From Streptomyces sp. NBC_01439 (GTDB lineage Bacteria > Actinomycetota > Actinomycetes > Streptomycetales > Streptomycetaceae), in contig NZ_CP109487.1 in the NCBI RefSeq assembly GCF_036227605.1, positions 6,571,501-6,635,500 on the forward strand: a DNA stretch of 64,000 nucleotides, written 5' to 3'. The notes under the pieces were generated by a model. The model did no database searches and was not told the DNA's origin. It saw nothing but the letters and a program-made list of their open reading frames with translations. The translations under genes and the position numbers were made by a program. Positions 60,526 to 64,000 of this stretch are shown here, one piece after another; positions within the stretch are counted from its first letter, which is position 1; every line of letters begins with the position of its first letter.

Positions 60526-61422
60526 TCAGGCGCGGGTACGGACCCGGACCCGGTTCAGCAGCTCCGCGGCCGGGTGCGGGCCCGTGTGCTCGGGGTGGCG
60601 GGGCAGGCGGTGGGCGAAGGAGCCGTACCAGGACCGCGAGACCGTGTAGCCGAAGGCCAGGCAGAGTATGCCGCCCACGGCGTCGAGCCAGAAGTGGTTG
60701 GCGGTGGCCACGATGACGACGAGGGTCGCCGTCGGGTAGAGCAGGCCCAGGATCCGGGCCCAGGGGGCCGAGGCGACCGCGAAGATCGTCAGGCCGCACC
60801 AGAGCGACCACCCTATGTGCATGGACGGCATCGCCGCGTACTGGTTCGACATCTGCTTGAGGTTGCCGGAGGCCATGGAGCCCCAGGTGTGGTGGACCAG
60901 CACGGTGTCGATGAAGTCCTGCCCGTTCATCAGCCGGGGCGGCGCGAGCGGGTAGCAGTAGTAGCCGACCAGGGCGACGCCCGTGGTGGCGAAGAGGACC
61001 ATGCGCGTGGCGGCGTACCGCCCCGGATGGAAACGGTAGATCCAGACCAGCACGCCGATCGTCACGACGAAGTGGAGCGTGGCGTAGTAGTAGTTCATGC
61101 CCACGATCAGCCACGTCACGGAGTTGACCGCGTGGTTGACCGACTGCTCGACGGCGATGCCGAGGGTTTGCTCGGCGCTCCAGATCCAGTCGGCGTTGGC
61201 GAGGGCCGCCGCCTTCTGCTCGGGCACGGCGTTGCGGATCAGCGAGTAGGTCCAGTAGCTGATCGCGATGAGCAGCACTTCGAACCAGATCCGGGGCCGG
61301 CGCGGGGCTCGCAACCGGGTGAGCAGGGTGCGCTCGGACCCCGGGCGGGTCTCGGTCTCGACCACGGTGGGTGATGAGACGTCCGTCCGGGTTTCCAGTG
61401 TCTTCACGCTCGATTCACCCAT
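60526..61422 (-). CDS. PAP2-superfamily membrane phosphatase
   Basis: 298 residues with six hydrophobic helices. The phosphatase signature is split as usual: YPLAPPRLMNGQDF (C1 region), AAMPSMHIGWSLW (C2, histidine of PSxH) and ANHFWLDAVGGI (C3, H...D). The layout resembles the Aur1/inositolphosphoryl-ceramide-synthase-like branch, in which the active site faces outside. Likely substrates are lipid phosphates or polyprenyl carriers. ATG 61422 is clear. It is the first of a minus-strand row with DUF389 upstream. Confidence 0.92.
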   Translation of the reverse strand: MGESSVKTLETRTDVSSPTVVETETRPGSERTLLTRLRAPRRPRIWFEVLLIAISYWTYSLIRNAVPEQKAAALANADWIWSAEQTLGIAVEQSVNHAVNSVTWLIVGMNYYYATLHFVVTIGVLVWIYRFHPGRYAATRMVLFATTGVALVGYYCYPLAPPRLMNGQDFIDTVLVHHTWGSMASGNLKQMSNQYAAMPSMHIGWSLWCGLTIFAVASAPWARILGLLYPTATLVVIVATANHFWLDAVGGILCLAFGYTVSRSWYGSFAHRLPRHPEHTGPHPAAELLNRVRVRTRA

Positions 61423-61516
61423 GGGCAGAGAGTCTGCCAGATGCGTTCCCGCCTCCGATCATCCCTCGGTACGGTCTTCGACGCAGCCGCTCAGACCTGG
61501 GTACTACGTCGCCGCA

Positions 61517-62527
61517 TCAGCCCCCCACCTTCCCGGCGACGATCTGCTGTCCGCGGGTGGCGTCGACCACGATCGGGATGCCGTCGGGGAGCTGTCCTTC
61601 GAGGTCTTCGAGCAGGTCGTCGATCGGCGGGAGGTCCCCGGGGCTGCGCACGTGGACGTAGAAGGTCCTGGACTGGGCGTCGACTCCGGTGACCGCCGAA
61701 CCGGGGCTGGCGGAGAGCCAGCGCTCGGCGGCGGTCCAGGTCCGCGAGGTCCACGCGTTCAGCAGGACCGCGGTCACCGTGTTGGCGCCCAGCGGCAGCA
61801 GGACAGCCGTGAACAGCAGCCCGAGCATCACGTAGGCGCGGCGCGGGGCCCGCCCCCGGGCGGGACGCCCGACGGGCCGGGTGTACCCGAGGGCGGCGAA
61901 GACCACCATGCCCGCGAAGACCATGGCGAGGAGGTTGGACACGAAGAGCACCAACGCGCCCAGCGCGAGCCACCACGAGGTCTGGCCGGCGCACACGCCC
62001 GTCACCACGAGCGGCGGCACCAGGGAGATCGCGATCGCGACCCCCGGCAGGACCGCGGCGACGTCCTTGCGGGACAGTGCCACGGCCCCGGCGAAGCCCG
62101 TCGCCAGGGCGGCGATCAGGTCGAGGAGCCCGGGGGAGGTCCGGCCGGAGATCTGACTGTCCGACAGCAAGTCGTACGACGGGGGCACCACCAGGGAGGC
62201 CGCCGCACCGATCAGGAGCGCCAGCAGGCCGCCGAGCGCCACGAAGGCGAGGGCGGTGGAGCGGCGGCGCTGCACGGCGCCGAGGGCGATCCCCATGATC
62301 GGCGTGGACAGCGGGGCGATGATCATCGCCCCGATGACGGTGGCGGTGGAGTCCGTGAGGATCCCGCACGCGGCGATCACGGAGGACAGCGTGAGCATGG
62401 TCCAGAAGGCCGACTGCTTCGCCCGACCGTCCCCGGACGACAGGTCGAGATCCTCCTGGAGGTCCTCCAGGGAACGTCGCTTGTGGTCGGGCAGGATCCT
62501 GTCGCGCAGCCGGCCGGTCAAGGGCAT
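61517..62527 (-). CDS. DUF389 membrane protein
   Basis: 336 residues with about six hydrophobic helices. DUF389 features are SAFWTMLTLSSVIAACGIL, STATVIGAMIIAPLSTPIMGI and LSRKDVAAVLPGVAIAISLVPPL; the C-terminal cytoplasmic domain (VTGVDAQSRTFYVHVRSPG and below) has a ferredoxin-like pattern. The function is not established. ATG 62527 (MPLTGRLRDRILPD) is chosen; the frame runs up to 62683, but that part carries a duplication and no family text. Confidence 0.88.
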   Translation of the reverse strand: MPLTGRLRDRILPDHKRRSLEDLQEDLDLSSGDGRAKQSAFWTMLTLSSVIAACGILTDSTATVIGAMIIAPLSTPIMGIALGAVQRRRSTALAFVALGGLLALLIGAAASLVVPPSYDLLSDSQISGRTSPGLLDLIAALATGFAGAVALSRKDVAAVLPGVAIAISLVPPLVVTGVCAGQTSWWLALGALVLFVSNLLAMVFAGMVVFAALGYTRPVGRPARGRAPRRAYVMLGLLFTAVLLPLGANTVTAVLLNAWTSRTWTAAERWLSASPGSAVTGVDAQSRTFYVHVRSPGDLPPIDDLLEDLEGQLPDGIPIVVDATRGQQIVAGKVGG

Positions 62528-62627
62528 CTGCCCAGTATCGGGACCGGGATCCCCGCGCCGCCGCAGCAACACGACCGCCCGGCCCCGCGCGCCGGTAGCG
62601 CCCCGGGCGGCCGGCCCGTCAGCCACG

Positions 62628-62657
62628 ACATCGGCCTCCACGAGATCGGCCTCCACG
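62628..62657. repeat. 15-base direct repeat upstream of DUF389
   Basis: ATCGGCCTCCACGAG occurs twice back to back. On the minus strand it would encode VEAD-LVEAD-type text if DUF389 started at 62683, but that start is not favoured, so the repeat is probably in leader DNA. Confidence 0.75.
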
Positions 62658-62695
62658 AGATTGCCGACCGATCGCGACATCACGAGGCAATGCGG

Positions 62696-63616
62696 CTAGG
62701 GCACGCTCAGCCGGTACCACAGCCGCATGGAGGGGCGGTTGCGCACGTAGAGGTGGGGTCCGCGGCCGACGGGGCGGGTGTACCGGCGTACGGGATCGCC
62801 GTTCGGCCAAGTCAGCTCGCCCCTGCCGGTGATCACCGCCCCGCCGTCGGTCAGCCGGCAGTGGTGGACCTGCCGCAGGTGGGGGTGGGCGGTGCCCGGC
62901 TCGGCGCCTCCGAGTAGCAGCAGGCGGTCGTCCCGTACGGCGAGGCCCCACGCATTGGCAACGGGCAGTTTCCGGAACCGGATCGGCTCCCCGACCCGCA
63001 GCTCGGCCAGGGGCGAGCCGGGGCCGTAGACGGTTCGGACGACCGAGTCCGTGACGTTGAGCCCGTCGATCTCCACCACGATGTGGTGGGGCTTCGGCGG
63101 GTAGAAGCCGTGGAGGCGGTTGCCGCCGGTGTCCCACCGGATGAGGGCGCCCGCACCGATGGGGTCCCCGTGGACACCCTCGTCGTTGTAGCCGGTCCAG
63201 AGGTTCGCCCGGCCGTCCGCCACCATGTGCTGGAGGCCGGAGCCCAGGGAGAAGCGTCGACGGGAACGGCCTTGCCGGCCGAAGAGCTGACCATTGCGCC
63301 TGTCCCGGTCCCCCCGGCCGAAGCCGTACAGGACGAACTCGTCCCGGCTCAGCGCGTCGATCCGCTTCGGTACCGTGGCCACGCCGTACAGGGTCCGCTC
63401 GTGGACGTGGTCCCCGTCACGGATGACGAGGAGCGCGTCGAAGGGCAACTCCGGAGGCTCCACGGAGCGCCAGCCGTAGGGCCGGGGCTGGAACCGGGCG
63501 TTGGCGCACATCAACCAGAGGGCCCTTCCCCACGCGTCCACCGTGGAGGCCAGGACCTTCCGTTCGTCGTACTGCCGAGGCAACAGTGCGTAGGGCCGCA
63601 GTGCCACTTTCGTCAA
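62696..63616 (-). CDS. Hypothetical protein, PQQ- or propeller-like
   Basis: 306 residues without signal peptide or membrane helix. The text alternates short strands with Trp/Gly turns (FDALLVIRDGDHVHERTLYG, LWTGYNDEGVHGDPIGAGALIRWD, WGLAVRDDRLLLLGGAEP), suggesting a beta-propeller or similar repeat fold. There is no zinc or catalytic motif I recognise. TTG 63616 is the start, as GAGGTGA lies 5 bases ahead; GTG 63607 is an alternative. The LacI-type gene lies upstream on the same strand and could regulate it. Confidence 0.75.
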   Translation of the reverse strand: MTKVALRPYALLPRQYDERKVLASTVDAWGRALWLMCANARFQPRPYGWRSVEPPELPFDALLVIRDGDHVHERTLYGVATVPKRIDALSRDEFVLYGFGRGDRDRRNGQLFGRQGRSRRRFSLGSGLQHMVADGRANLWTGYNDEGVHGDPIGAGALIRWDTGGNRLHGFYPPKPHHIVVEIDGLNVTDSVVRTVYGPGSPLAELRVGEPIRFRKLPVANAWGLAVRDDRLLLLGGAEPGTAHPHLRQVHHCRLTDGGAVITGRGELTWPNGDPVRRYTRPVGRGPHLYVRNRPSMRLWYRLSVP

Positions 63617-63747
63617 ATAATCACCTCGCGGGCGAAGGAACGTGTCGCCCCATGATCACACGCGTCGACCATTCGAGGCCGAGGTCCGGGCGGGCACCGC
63701 GTCGGCACTCGGTCCGGGCAGCCGATCGCGGCCTCGCGCGGGACGCC

Positions 63748-64000
63748 CTAGTCCCGGCGGCGTTGGCCCGGGCCCGAGGCGGTGGAGCCGCGCACCACCA
63801 GTTCGGGGAGGAAGACGAACTCGCTGTGCGGGGCCGGCGTGCCGCCGATTTCCTCCAGCAGGGTCCGGACCGCCGCCTGCCCCATCGCCTGCACGGGCTG
63901 GCGGATGGTCGTCAGCGGCGGGTCGGTGAACGCTATGAGCGGGGAGTCGTCGAAGCCGACCACCGACACGTCCTGCGGGACCTTCAGCCCCTGCTGGCGG
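63748..64000 (-). CDS. LacI-family transcriptional regulator, N-terminus beyond window
   Basis: The C-terminal ~83 residues of a LacI/GalR regulator: VGFDDSPLIAFTDPPLTTIRQPVQAMGQAAVRTL is the characteristic last sugar-binding segment with the T-T-I-R-Q-P motif. The DNA-binding domain is outside the window. Such regulators usually control a neighbouring carbohydrate operon, which must lie beyond the right edge. Confidence 0.92.
   Translation of the reverse strand, partial: RQQGLKVPQDVSVVGFDDSPLIAFTDPPLTTIRQPVQAMGQAAVRTLLEEIGGTPAPHSEFVFLPELVVRGSTASGPGQRRRD

Overview
This window is very GC-rich DNA, densely coding and with strong G/C bias at third codon positions. It has frequent GTG and TTG starts, GTGA/ATGA stop-start overlaps, Tat and lipoprotein signals, and families such as DUF397, DUF5753, SARP regulators, GlnE and HtaA. 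Together these point to a Streptomyces chromosome (or a very close relative). The panB, nadE, glnA2-like and glnE genes occur here in an order I recall from the S. coelicolor SCO22xx region, so this looks like conserved core chromosome carrying accessory insertions. No rRNA, tRNA, CRISPR array or intact insertion sequence was seen.

Layout. 0-2.2 kb: 3' part of a short-chain dehydrogenase, a PhzF-family protein and a GNAT acetyltransferase. 2.2-14 kb: an iron and heme acquisition block. It holds efeO-efeB-efeU (elemental iron uptake), hmuT-hmuU-hmuV (heme ABC importer), two divergently transcribed HtaA heme-binding surface proteins (the second with an LANTG sortase-type signal) and a heme oxygenase. 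Three DtxR/DmdR-type iron boxes serve these units, so the block can be read as one iron-starvation regulon that captures heme at the wall, imports it and cleaves it. 14-19.6 kb: methionine aminopeptidase, an F420:NADPH reductase (npdG), small conserved proteins, a secreted VCBS/FG-GAP protein and a site-2-protease-like membrane peptidase. 19.6-25 kb: a large SARP-type regulator facing a DrrAB-like ABC exporter. 25-30.6 kb: panB, a membrane-anchored endonuclease/exonuclease/phosphatase protein, nadE and a proline-rich DUF4190/DUF4352-like protein. 30.8-36.8 kb: a copper-flavoured neighbourhood (multicopper oxidase, DUF6153, DUF305, DUF3105) with DUF998, alpha/beta hydrolase and CBS genes. 37.4-48.8 kb: a glnA2-like glutamine synthetase and glnE. 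Between them lie an apparently acquired SRA-like/PD-(D/E)xK endonuclease and two paralogous PIG-L deacetylases.

48.8-57.7 kb is the accessory part: two secreted CAP proteins, a tandem pair of tiny four-cysteine exported proteins, a YbjQ-like protein, a stand-alone leucine-rich-repeat protein, and a whiJ-type regulatory cluster (HATPase, Xre-DUF5753, DUF397) extended by a translationally coupled HEAT-like protein. 57.7-64 kb: a GNAT, a Tat-exported phosphocholine-type phospholipase C, a GNAT remnant, a PAP2 phosphatase, a DUF389 membrane protein, an unknown protein and a LacI regulator cut by the window edge.

The strongest candidates for undescribed biology are the SRA-like/PD-(D/E)xK nuclease, the LANTG-anchored HtaA heme relay, the apparent frameshift at the head of the second PIG-L gene, the CAP plus four-cysteine exported cluster, and the HEAT-extended whiJ-type operon. 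Family assignments rest on motifs read by eye; no database search was run.
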